From: an uncultured Armatimonadota bacterium
GTDB taxonomy: Bacteria > Armatimonadota > Fimbriimonadia > Fimbriimonadales > Fimbriimonadaceae
Length of the DNA stretch: 64,000 nucleotides
NCBI GenBank assembly: GCA_903833215.1
Contig: CAILEM010000064.1
Coordinates: 61,625-125,624, forward strand
Direction: 5' to 3'
The notes beneath the pieces were generated by a model. It was not told where the DNA came from, did no database searches, and saw only the letters and a program-made list of their open reading frames with translations. How positions within the stretch are numbered: the first letter of the stretch is position 1; the number at the start of each line of letters is the position of its first letter. Shown one piece after another: positions 57,471 through 64,000 of the stretch. A program made the position numbers and the translations under genes.

Positions 57471-57956
57471 ATGATGAAACCAAGACAGTCTCGCGAGCGG
57501 GTCGCCAAATCGCCGGTAAGTGAATCCAACGCCAAGATGTATGAAGAGCATGCGCTGACGGAACTGAGAAAAGCAGGCTATCGCATTACGATGCCTCGGG
57601 TCCAGGTTATTCGCGCCTTAGCCGATACGAAGGTTGCACTCAGTGCCTACGCCATTCATGAGAAGATTATTGTTGGCAACGGAAAAATCGATGTCGTCAG
57701 CGTCTATCGAATTCTCACGACGCTGCAAGACGTGGGTTTGATTTATCACATCGGGATTGTCGATGGATATTTCCCTTGCTACCTCGAAGGATCCACCTCT
57801 CGCTCAGCAGTTCTGGTTAACGAACAGAGTGATCAGGTGTATGAACTGAAGCTCCCTCAAGAGGTCATCGACGAGATTAGTCGACAGGGTGCCGAAAATG
57901 GATTCGAGATGTCGACGATCAAGGTTGAGATTGTCGGTTGCCCCATCAAAAAATAA
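57471..57956 (+). CDS. Fur-family transcriptional regulator
   Basis: 161 residues. The winged-helix DNA-binding domain is clear: LRKAGYRITMPRVQVIRALA, LSAYAIHEKIIVGNGKIDVV and SVYRILTTLQDVGLIYHIGI. The dimerisation domain is short and lacks the usual CxxC structural-zinc pairs (a lone VGCPIKK at the end), so metal sensing may differ from Fur or Zur. Regulated genes are not apparent here. A weak hairpin (CTCCAGC...GCTGGAG) follows the stop near 57996-58020. Confidence 0.85.
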   Translation: MMKPRQSRERVAKSPVSESNAKMYEEHALTELRKAGYRITMPRVQVIRALADTKVALSAYAIHEKIIVGNGKIDVVSVYRILTTLQDVGLIYHIGIVDGYFPCYLEGSTSRSAVLVNEQSDQVYELKLPQEVIDEISRQGAENGFEMSTIKVEIVGCPIKK

Positions 57957-58048
57957 GCTCGTCGGCTTTCACCAACGACTCGATGGAAATTCTCCAGCGT
58001 GTTTACGCTGCTGGAGAGTTAAATGAGCGTAAAAAGTAAGCAAGAGCC

Positions 58049-58077
58049 TTCCGATTCAGGCAAATCCTTACTATAAT
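58049..58077 (+). promoter_or_regulatory. Sigma-70-type promoter of the ankyrin gene
   Basis: TTCCGA-17-TATAAT (58072-58077, a perfect -10). Start expected near 58084, giving a 144-nt leader before ATG 58228. Confidence 0.6.
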
Positions 58078-58083
58078 GGGGAC

Positions 58084-58227
58084 TAAGTCCTGTTCGCAAT
58101 TCACGATCACATAACCGTTCGTTGATCCCTCTCAGGTGACGGATGGATGAAGGGTCGAAGATGAAGCGTACGGGATTTCAGTGTCTCAATGACGAGACAC
58201 CGTTCTTTTCAAGGCGGTGTCTTGGCA
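58084..58227 (+). promoter_or_regulatory. Structured leader with alternative hairpins
   Basis: GTGTCTC (58181-58187) pairs with GAGACAC (58194-58200), and an overlapping arm, AGACACCG (58195-58202), pairs with CGGTGTCT (58215-58222) just before the ATG, so only one can form. An attenuator or ribosome-site switch is possible; the AAGG at 58211-58214 is in the second loop. Confidence 0.4.
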
Positions 58228-58668
58228 ATGGTTCGTTTATTCTCCGGCAGTCAGTCCCCTCAGGCTCAACTCTTTGCCGCCGCACGGTCCGGCAACCTCC
58301 GCAAACTTAATGCCCTGCTCGATTCCGGCATAGCTGTAGATATACGAGATCGAACCGGTCGCACCGCGCTCTTCGTTGCCGCCAAATACGGTCACCTGCC
58401 CACCGTCCAGGCGCTCCTAGCCCGCGGGGCGGACGTCAATGCCGCCGACAGCAATCAACGCTCCGTGATCTTCAGTGCCATAACCTCCGGCTCCCCCGAA
58501 ATCATCAGATGCCTCATTGAAGCCGGTGCCGACCTCGATATGACCGACGGCTTAGGCGCCACCTCCGCCGCCTACGCAAGAACCAAACTCAAATTTCAAC
58601 TCGTACCGCTTTTACTTGTGCCTTCCCCCAGTGCCGATGAGTCCACGCTCTTAGAACCATCTGAGTAA
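58228..58668 (+). CDS. Ankyrin-repeat protein
   Basis: 147 residues from ATG 58228 (MVRLFSG); an in-frame ATG at 58189 would add 13 residues. Two to three ankyrin repeats are visible: DIRDRTGRTALFVAAKYGHL, PTVQALLARGADVNAADSNQ and IIRCLIEAGADLDMTDGLGA. The role is protein binding. Its leader carries mutually exclusive hairpins. Confidence 0.85.
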   Translation: MVRLFSGSQSPQAQLFAAARSGNLRKLNALLDSGIAVDIRDRTGRTALFVAAKYGHLPTVQALLARGADVNAADSNQRSVIFSAITSGSPEIIRCLIEAGADLDMTDGLGATSAAYARTKLKFQLVPLLLVPSPSADESTLLEPSE

Positions 58669-58685
58669 TCTCCAAAATCGCGGCT

Positions 58686-58740
58686 CAGGTCCCTTCTCCC
58701 CTTGCCAAAGGGGCAGAAGGTCAGGATGAGGGGTCAGCAT
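58686..58740 (+). repeat. Short copy of the dispersed repeat
   Basis: CAGGTCCCTTCTCCCCTTGC followed by CAAAGGGGCAGAAGGTCAGGATGAGG resembles the first 50 bp of the longer copies at 56492 and 58834. Confidence 0.65.
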
Positions 58741-58833
58741 TGCAAACGCCAACCTGCAGAATCCCGCTATGCAGCACTTACGGCAAAGAGCCTCCTGTTG
58801 GCCCTGGGGTTGTAAAAAGCGAATTGGCGGTTC

Positions 58834-58988
58834 AGGTTCCTTATCCTTTGCCCAAAAAGGGGAAGGTCAGGATGGGGAATCAGTCATAAACCGGTGTCGA
58901 CGGAGTCGGCACATCCATATCGCATTCGGCCCTTGGCCTCATGCCTGAATTCATGGTGGAGATATCCGATGAATGAGAATAACTTTTG
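58834..58988 (+). repeat. ~155-bp dispersed repeat, second copy
   Basis: Full-length partner of 56492-56647, same strand, about 2.3 kb apart. Confidence 0.8.
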
Positions 58989-59244
58989 TTCGACATCCTC
59001 AGAATTCCACTATTTACGCAGCGAGAAAAGGCGATCCGGCAGGAAATTAGTTTCGCCTCAACGTGTTTTTCGAGAGAGTTTCCAGGGCCGTAATCTCCCG
59101 GCTCAGTCAGCTAAAATCTTTGTGGTCGGTCGCCATGGTAGAAAAAGCTGCTGATCCGCCGTTTGCGAATCAGCTATTTCTCCAACCGCTCGTTCTCCCT
59201 AACAGAACGTGATTACCCGCAGCCCCGTCCAGAGCCAGCACATA

Positions 59245-61158
59245 TCAAACTTGCCGCGATGGATCCAAACTCGGATACAGGCGCTTACTCTTAGCGAAAT
59301 CCATCAACATCTCCGTCACTATGGCCGAATCCAGTTCGCCGCAGGCGCTTACTAACCGCTCAATATCATCATAAAGCGATGCGTAATTGGGAGCCATCTG
59401 GTCCGAGATCATGCGGATCTTCGGATGCTTGGTTGGACACAAGCTCTCCTGCTCATAACTAAGCTCTTCTACTAGCTTCTCGCCCGGGCGCATGCCCGTG
59501 TACCAAATCGCAATATCGTCGCCTGGCAGCAACCCATGCAGCAGGATAAGGTCCTTCGCCAAGTCTTCGATCCTCACGGGGTCTCCCATGTCCAAGATGA
59601 ACGTTTCCCCGCTTCCACCAAGTGCCCCCGCCTGCATTACCAACTGAACCGCTTCAGGAATCGTCATGAAATACCGCGTCATGTCTGGGTGAGTAACCGT
59701 CACCGGCCCCCCGCGCTTGATTTGCGCATTGAGCAGCGGTACAAGGCTGCCCCGACTTCCAAGCACGTTGCCAAATCGTACAATCGAGAATCGGGTGTCA
59801 GAATTACGGCTCAGTGAGCAAACAACCAATTCGCAGAGTCGCTTCGTGGCACCCATCACGCTGGATGGATTGACCGCCTTGTCCGTGGAAATCTGAATGA
59901 ACCGCTTGACGCCAAACTTGGCGGAAAGCTCAGCGACGTTTCGGGTTCCAAGGACATTGTTCTTGATCGCCTCAGAAACGTACTTCTCCATGAGAGGGAC
60001 ATGCTTGTGGGCAGCCGTGTGAAATACGACGGTCGGATGGAACTCGCCGAAGATCTTGGCCAACGCGTCCTTGTCGCGGACGTCTGCAATGGCGGTGTCG
60101 GGAGCAATTTTGGCGGTCTGCCGGAGCTCTTGCTCGATTTCGTAGATCGAGTTTTCACCACGGCCCACAAGAATTAATCTTTCCGGATTCATCTTGGCAA
60201 TTTGCCGAGCCAGCTCCGACCCGATCGATCCGCCTCCGCCTGTGATCAACACGCGTTCGCCGTTCAAATAGCCGGAGATACCACTCAAGTCAACTGGGAC
60301 CGGCTCGCGACGCAGCAGGTCCTCTAGTTGTATCTCTCTCAATTGGGGAATGAGGGGGTTACCGTCGGAGACTAGGCTAATCAAACCGGGCAGTGTTTTG
60401 ACTCTCGCCGTCGTCTTGGTACAAAGTTGGAGAAGTCGTCGCATCAGTTCGCCGCTCGCAACCGGAATCGTAATCAGAATCTCGTCCACTCGGCAGCGCT
60501 CGGCTATCTCTGGAATGTCGTCCAATCGTCCAAGAACCCTGACTCCGTGAATCCGAAGTGATTGCTTTCGTTCATCGTCGTCTACGAAACCGACCACTCT
60601 AACTAATCCAACCTGCCGAAGTCGAATCTCACTCAGGATCAGCTCGCCTGCGTCACCAGCGCCTACTATCAGCGTCCGAATCTGCTTGGTGCTGGACTGC
60701 GGATCAGGGACACGCGCCAACTTCTCTTTTCGGCTGTAACCCATACGAAGCGCAGCAAGAAGGCCGGTGGAAATACAAAGGTAAACGACAAACAGCGAAG
60801 TTACACCCGAGTGAGGATGCCCAATCAAATCGACTCGGTATTGAAAGTACGCAAGGAGAACGCCTGGTAAGGTCGCGCTAAATCCAAGAACCGCAAAATC
60901 GTGAAGAGCAAAATAACGGTGGTTGAGCGAATAGACGCCTCGCGAATATAACGTTACAATGTGGACGCATACGATGCCGCCGAAAATAGGAAGCATCCAA
61001 GCGGAGATACCAGCCGGAACTTTTCCCTCGACAATGGCTAATGCAAGTAACACACCAAGAGTCAACACAGCAAAGTCTACTAGCACATCACGTAGAAACC
61101 TAACCCATCGCCAAAGTGGTCGCCTGGTTGCGGCCTTCAGGAATTTGATTATTGCCAT
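59245..61158 (-). CDS. Nucleoside-diphosphate-sugar epimerase/4,6-dehydratase (CapD/FlaA1 family)
   Basis: 637 residues. Four membrane helices occupy about 1-130 (LVDFAVLTLGVLLALAIVEG; MLPIFGGIVCVHIVTLYS). A CoA-binding-like domain (TLIVGAGDAGELILSEIRLR) follows, then a SDR dehydratase domain with the Rossmann loop VLITGGGGSIGSELARQI. The catalytic segment is ISTDKAVNPSSVMGATKRLC, with the MxxxK variant of PglF/WbpM. It converts UDP-GlcNAc to a 4-keto-6-deoxy sugar for capsule, O-antigen or glycoprotein. First gene of a surface polysaccharide region. Confidence 0.95.
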   Translation of the reverse strand: MAIIKFLKAATRRPLWRWVRFLRDVLVDFAVLTLGVLLALAIVEGKVPAGISAWMLPIFGGIVCVHIVTLYSRGVYSLNHRYFALHDFAVLGFSATLPGVLLAYFQYRVDLIGHPHSGVTSLFVVYLCISTGLLAALRMGYSRKEKLARVPDPQSSTKQIRTLIVGAGDAGELILSEIRLRQVGLVRVVGFVDDDERKQSLRIHGVRVLGRLDDIPEIAERCRVDEILITIPVASGELMRRLLQLCTKTTARVKTLPGLISLVSDGNPLIPQLREIQLEDLLRREPVPVDLSGISGYLNGERVLITGGGGSIGSELARQIAKMNPERLILVGRGENSIYEIEQELRQTAKIAPDTAIADVRDKDALAKIFGEFHPTVVFHTAAHKHVPLMEKYVSEAIKNNVLGTRNVAELSAKFGVKRFIQISTDKAVNPSSVMGATKRLCELVVCSLSRNSDTRFSIVRFGNVLGSRGSLVPLLNAQIKRGGPVTVTHPDMTRYFMTIPEAVQLVMQAGALGGSGETFILDMGDPVRIEDLAKDLILLHGLLPGDDIAIWYTGMRPGEKLVEELSYEQESLCPTKHPKIRMISDQMAPNYASLYDDIERLVSACGELDSAIVTEMLMDFAKSKRLYPSLDPSRQV

Positions 61159-61685
61159 AAGCCTTGAAATTTCCAGGAGACTCAGTCTGATAAGTTACCC
61201 TCAGATACAAGAATAGCACATTCTGCGGAAGCAGATTTGCGGGCCGCACATAAACGTTGACTCGATTTTCGTTTCCGATAGTCCTTGAATAATCCGACTC
61301 ATTCTCGGCTGCAAAGGCTACCTCACGGTCTCGCAGCAACCCAATTTGCAGCGATGCCGGGCCCCGCAGATGCGAAGGCGATTATGATCACTAATTAAAT
61401 CGGAAGGATTATCCCAGCGATGATTGAGGAGCGGAAGCTTTTGGAGCACATGACCCATATTGTCTGCCGTTAGGCGAGGAGATAAAAGGGAGCGTAGAAT
61501 AATCAATAAGCTATACTGTAATAACCTCGCCGAGGAGCAGCCATTGGCAGAGAGGTCAACTAAGGGATCAGACTCGACTCATCGATGAACCTTTTTCGAA
61601 CAGCTACGCAGTTCACCCGATCTGAATTCTGCCAAGCCGCTCATGGATTGAAACTACAGCCTCAGACCGCGAAAGGAGAGATGAT
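61159..61685. other. 527-bp divergent gap, no gene assigned
   Basis: Between the CapD-like gene and the beta-helix gene. Minus-strand frames (61100-61339 and 61318-61506) overlap one another and show no family features. The sequence is AT-richer than earlier in the window. Promoters for both genes should be here but none is clear. Confidence 0.5.
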
Positions 61686-62996
61686 ATGGTCATTCTGTGC
61701 TTGCTCTGTTGTGCCGCTATTTCCAACTCGCAGGAAACTACAATCAAGTCATTAATCAAGACGAATGTCCTTTCCTATGGTGCAAAAGGTGACAATTTTC
61801 ATGACGATACACTAGCCTTTCAAACAGCCCTCAAACAGAATACTGCAGTGATGGTCCCAGCGGGTAGGTATATTTTGACGGCTTCTCTCAAGCTCACGGA
61901 TCATCAAACCCTCACCCTTTCTGACGACACAAGCTTGATATTCAAGTGCCACAAAAAGGGGTGCTTTCTATTGGATGTCGACTCAAAAGTGGGCGTGACG
62001 ATTGAGGGCGGGACTCTTGATGGTGACCGGGCGAACAACCCATATGGAGCTTTAATGGGTGTCGTTATTCGAGGCAATAGCCGCCACATTACAGTAAATC
62101 ATGTAGTCGCGATGAATTTCCCTAGTGATCAAGACATACCGATCAATGATGGGGATGGCTTCTATGTTGGCGCGCGAACCTCGTCTGGCGAAGCACCATA
62201 TGATATCAAGATTTCAGGTGTAACGAGCATTTGTAATGGGCGCAACGGGTTGAGCGTCACAGCTGGAAGGCAAGTTGCAATAGAGAGAAACACATTTGGG
62301 AATTGCGGACTGGCCGGAGTCGATTTGGAGCCTAACGGCTCCAATACATGTGAGAATATTGTGGTGGCAGATAACACCGTTTTCGGCTGCAGATTAGGTC
62401 TAAGCGTTTCCAAAGGCGCAAGATGGATAGTGGCGAAGGGAAACAGCATCATAGTACCAAGGCTGACTAAATCCTACAAGGGGATTGAGTTACATAAGCC
62501 AGCTATGAACATGACCATTTCGGGCAATACTGTCACAGGCGGCAATACGGGAATTGAAGCAACTGGATTTGGGTCTATCATAGAGGGAAACAACATACGA
62601 GGGTCGCGCAACGGGGTCTACATTGGCGCGGATGGTGCCATAATCGAAGGAAATTGCATGCTTGATTGCTGGGAGAATGGGCTTTTCATTGAAGGAAGCG
62701 ACTGCGTAACTGCCGACAATTCACTAGTGATAACTGGCGATCAGCAGACAAGCCCAGCCAACAGAGTTGGAGAGGCGCTAATAGGATTAATACATAGTGG
62801 AAGCAGCAATGCTACAGTGAGACGTGCTGCCACTGTAGGTAATCGTCCGATAGTCCGGAAAGTTGCAGCGGGCGCATTTGGCAGGTCATGGACTTTGTTC
62901 GATAAGAAGCTTTCTGCCAACGAAGGTCTAAATCCAATCTACGGAAGGGCATATGGGCCCCAAAGTGCGAAAAACATTCGCAATTCAAACCATTAG
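61686..62996 (+). CDS. Right-handed beta-helix protein (pectate-lyase-3 superfamily), exported
   Basis: 436 residues with a short signal peptide (MVILCLLCCAAISNS) and AAAGGAGAG before the ATG. VLSYGAKGDNFHDDTLAFQT is the usual start of pectate_lyase_3/glycosyl hydrolase 28-like beta-helix proteins. It is followed by parallel beta-helix turns (ISGVTSICNGRNGLSVTAGR; VVADNTVFGCRLGLSVSKGA; IEGNNIRGSRNGVYIGADGA). It may cleave or modify an acidic polysaccharide; in this context it could belong to the surface polysaccharide locus rather than pectin use. Base use is more AT-rich than in most of the window. Confidence 0.88.
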   Translation: MVILCLLCCAAISNSQETTIKSLIKTNVLSYGAKGDNFHDDTLAFQTALKQNTAVMVPAGRYILTASLKLTDHQTLTLSDDTSLIFKCHKKGCFLLDVDSKVGVTIEGGTLDGDRANNPYGALMGVVIRGNSRHITVNHVVAMNFPSDQDIPINDGDGFYVGARTSSGEAPYDIKISGVTSICNGRNGLSVTAGRQVAIERNTFGNCGLAGVDLEPNGSNTCENIVVADNTVFGCRLGLSVSKGARWIVAKGNSIIVPRLTKSYKGIELHKPAMNMTISGNTVTGGNTGIEATGFGSIIEGNNIRGSRNGVYIGADGAIIEGNCMLDCWENGLFIEGSDCVTADNSLVITGDQQTSPANRVGEALIGLIHSGSSNATVRRAATVGNRPIVRKVAAGAFGRSWTLFDKKLSANEGLNPIYGRAYGPQSAKNIRNSNH

Positions 62997-63069
62997 AGGG
63001 CGAGGTTATTCGAAGCGATGGATGGATCTTATGATAGTTGAAGCATTCACTAAATCCTTTTCTAAACGC

Positions 63070-63600
63070 CTACCAGGGTCGTGGATAATGCCGCAGTAAT
63101 TCCGCCCGTTTATTTTGCTTATACTCGTAAGTGTCGTATTGGGGAGTATTTGCTAGTGCTCTCTGTGCATATTCGTCGAGAGAACAGATTCGTTTGGCTG
63201 GAACCCCCCCCCAAACCTCGCCGGCCGGGACGTTTTTTGTCACCACGGCTCCAGCGGCCACAACGGAATTTGGGCCGATTGATACACCCGGCATTACAGT
63301 CGATCCCATTCCAATAAAGCAATTATCATGAATTGTGATCCTTCCATATTTGATTACTTTGCGATATTCCTGTTGTTCTCGGAAAACCCAAGTGCCACCA
63401 TCATGGGTAATGAACTTGCACCCGGAAGTCACTGTCACGCGTCGACCTATGCTCACCAGATATGGTTCTGAGCCGAAACACTTCGGATCAGCGAGGATTC
63501 GACTACCTTCGCCAAGCTGAAGACCTTGTCGCTGCAGATTTCGGAGGTGCTTAGTTTTGCTGAATGACCAAATCTTGTAAATTATTGAAAGCCCTATCAT
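63070..63600 (-). CDS. Hexapeptide-repeat (LbH) O-acetyltransferase
   Basis: 176 residues. Left-handed beta-helix repeats: FGSEPYLVSIGRRVTVTSGC, RITIHDNCFIGMGSTVMPGV, SIGPNSVVAAGAVVTKNVPA and GEVWGGVPAKRICSL, the last being the usual end of maltose/galactoside-type or serine-type acetyltransferases. The catalytic His is probably in CKFITHDGGTW. It would acetylate a sugar of the surface polysaccharide. Confidence 0.9.
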   Translation of the reverse strand: MIGLSIIYKIWSFSKTKHLRNLQRQGLQLGEGSRILADPKCFGSEPYLVSIGRRVTVTSGCKFITHDGGTWVFREQQEYRKVIKYGRITIHDNCFIGMGSTVMPGVSIGPNSVVAAGAVVTKNVPAGEVWGGVPAKRICSLDEYAQRALANTPQYDTYEYKQNKRAELLRHYPRPW

Positions 63601-63875
63601 CTCAAGAACTGCTAGCTCCTATACCCTATGGGCGAAAGTCTTGAGGACTACGCCCTACGATCAGCCAGGTTTTGCCGATCGAATCCGCCCTTACTACTGA
63701 CTAGTGTTTTTCTGCGTATGTTTGGTGGAATTTATCTAGGCGAAATTACCTCAAGCCAGAGTGACATACTTCTATTGTCTGTCTACTTGATGGCGTACTA
63801 CACCCGAGTTGCCAATTCGTCGTTAGAATCATACCATGCAGCGAAAGTGAATTCATTAGTGGACTGCCACCACAA
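63601..63875. other. Gap before the IS element
   Basis: A frame of 89 residues (63628-63897) overlaps the end of the IS and has no recognisable family; I do not call it a gene. Nothing else seen. Confidence 0.5.
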
Positions 63876-64000
63876 TGTTGGACACACATCCTCTTGAAGT
63901 ATAGGAGGATTCACAATCGTGTCCGTTATGAGACGAACTTTTACTCGCGAGTTCAAGCTGGAAGTTTGCCAGAAGGTGAAGCTTGGCCAGTGTTCGAAAT
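63876..64000 (+). mobile_element. Left end of an IS3-like insertion sequence, cut by the window edge
   Basis: TGTTGGACACAC at 63876 looks like a terminal sequence (IS3-family ends start with TG). It is followed by a ribosome site and the start of an IS3 OrfA-type protein. Confidence 0.65.
63919..64000 (+). CDS. IS3-family OrfA-like transposase, partial
   Basis: GTG 63919 (or ATG 63928, MRRTFTREFKLEVCQKVKLG) is preceded by AGGAGG. RRTFTREFKLEV is the standard beginning of the HTH OrfA subunit of IS3/IS911-type transposases. Only 27 residues are in the window. Confidence 0.75.
   Translation, partial: MSVMRRTFTREFKLEVCQKVKLGQCSK

Larger units (their letters stand above)
58669..59244. other. 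576-bp gap with two dispersed repeats
   Basis: Copies of the TCTCC repeat family at 58686-58740 and 58834-58988; no gene recognised. A hairpin GCTGAT...ATCAGC lies near 59150-59175. Confidence 0.6.

Noticed and set aside
58894..59154. 86-residue frame over the second long repeat
   Set aside because: Its sequence is that of the repeat and has no equivalent frame in the first copy.
61100..61506. Two short minus-strand frames before the CapD-like gene
   Set aside because: They overlap each other, lack ribosome sites and show no recognisable family; treated as non-coding.

Overview
The window looks like part of a chromosome from a free-living, polysaccharide-degrading bacterium, most likely of the phylum Armatimonadota (Fimbriimonas-like). 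The best single clue is the prepilin-like protein at 51722-52576. Its N-terminus has the [18 protein letters not shown] signature followed by an [12 protein letters not shown] stretch, which I associate with Armatimonadota and, less strictly, Planctomycetota. Many exported glycan enzymes, DUF1080 and SUMF1-type proteins, and many apparently leaderless genes fit the same picture. The taxonomy is inference; there is no rRNA or tRNA gene to anchor it.

Layout. 0-12.4 kb is mixed: an oxidoreductase end, ApbE, a SUMF1-fold protein, a DUF1080 protein, a sugar isomerase-like TIM barrel, a GH130 glycoside phosphorylase, an exported PEP-dikinase-like protein with a thioredoxin, a DinB protein, a GNAT enzyme and a large membrane protein with an ICMT-like end. 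12.6-24.1 kb is the most striking segment. It is a corrinoid-dependent methyl-transfer locus with an MtaB-type methyltransferase, its corrinoid protein, five different UroD-fold methyltransferase-like proteins and a cobalamin-type homocysteine methyltransferase domain in one tight plus-strand operon. Facing it are a RACo-type corrinoid activator and a DUF1638 protein. 24.1-36.3 kb carries glycan enzymes (GH43, GH13, GH35, a GH51-like arabinofuranosidase, an esterase, a sialidase-fold protein). 36.4-37.9 kb holds ahcY under an SAH riboswitch. 39-43.5 kb is a sugar ABC system with a binding-protein/permease fusion plus an endo-arabinanase. 46.7-53.9 kb is a minus-strand arabinoside operon: ArsR-type regulator, prepilin-like protein, lipoprotein, binding protein, two permeases, GH51. 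54-58.7 kb has an S9 peptidase, a Fur-family regulator, an ankyrin protein and many intergenic repeats. 59-64 kb begins a surface-polysaccharide region (CapD-like dehydratase, beta-helix protein, hexapeptide acetyltransferase) ending in the left edge of an IS3-like element.

How it may work together. The arabinan, galactan and xylan enzymes fit a pectin/hemicellulose lifestyle. Pectin releases methanol, and many plant glycans and phenolics carry O-methyl groups. The methyl-transfer operon could move such methyl groups through a corrinoid protein to homocysteine, giving methionine. The SAH-riboswitch-controlled ahcY would then regenerate homocysteine. This link is inference: no B12 riboswitch, pectin methylesterase or ABC ATPase is visible in the window.

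Intergenic DNA is rich in small hairpin repeats (REP/MITE-like) in at least three families. Several genes have a -10-like TANNNT hexamer ending 6-7 nt before the start codon, the arrangement expected of leaderless mRNAs.
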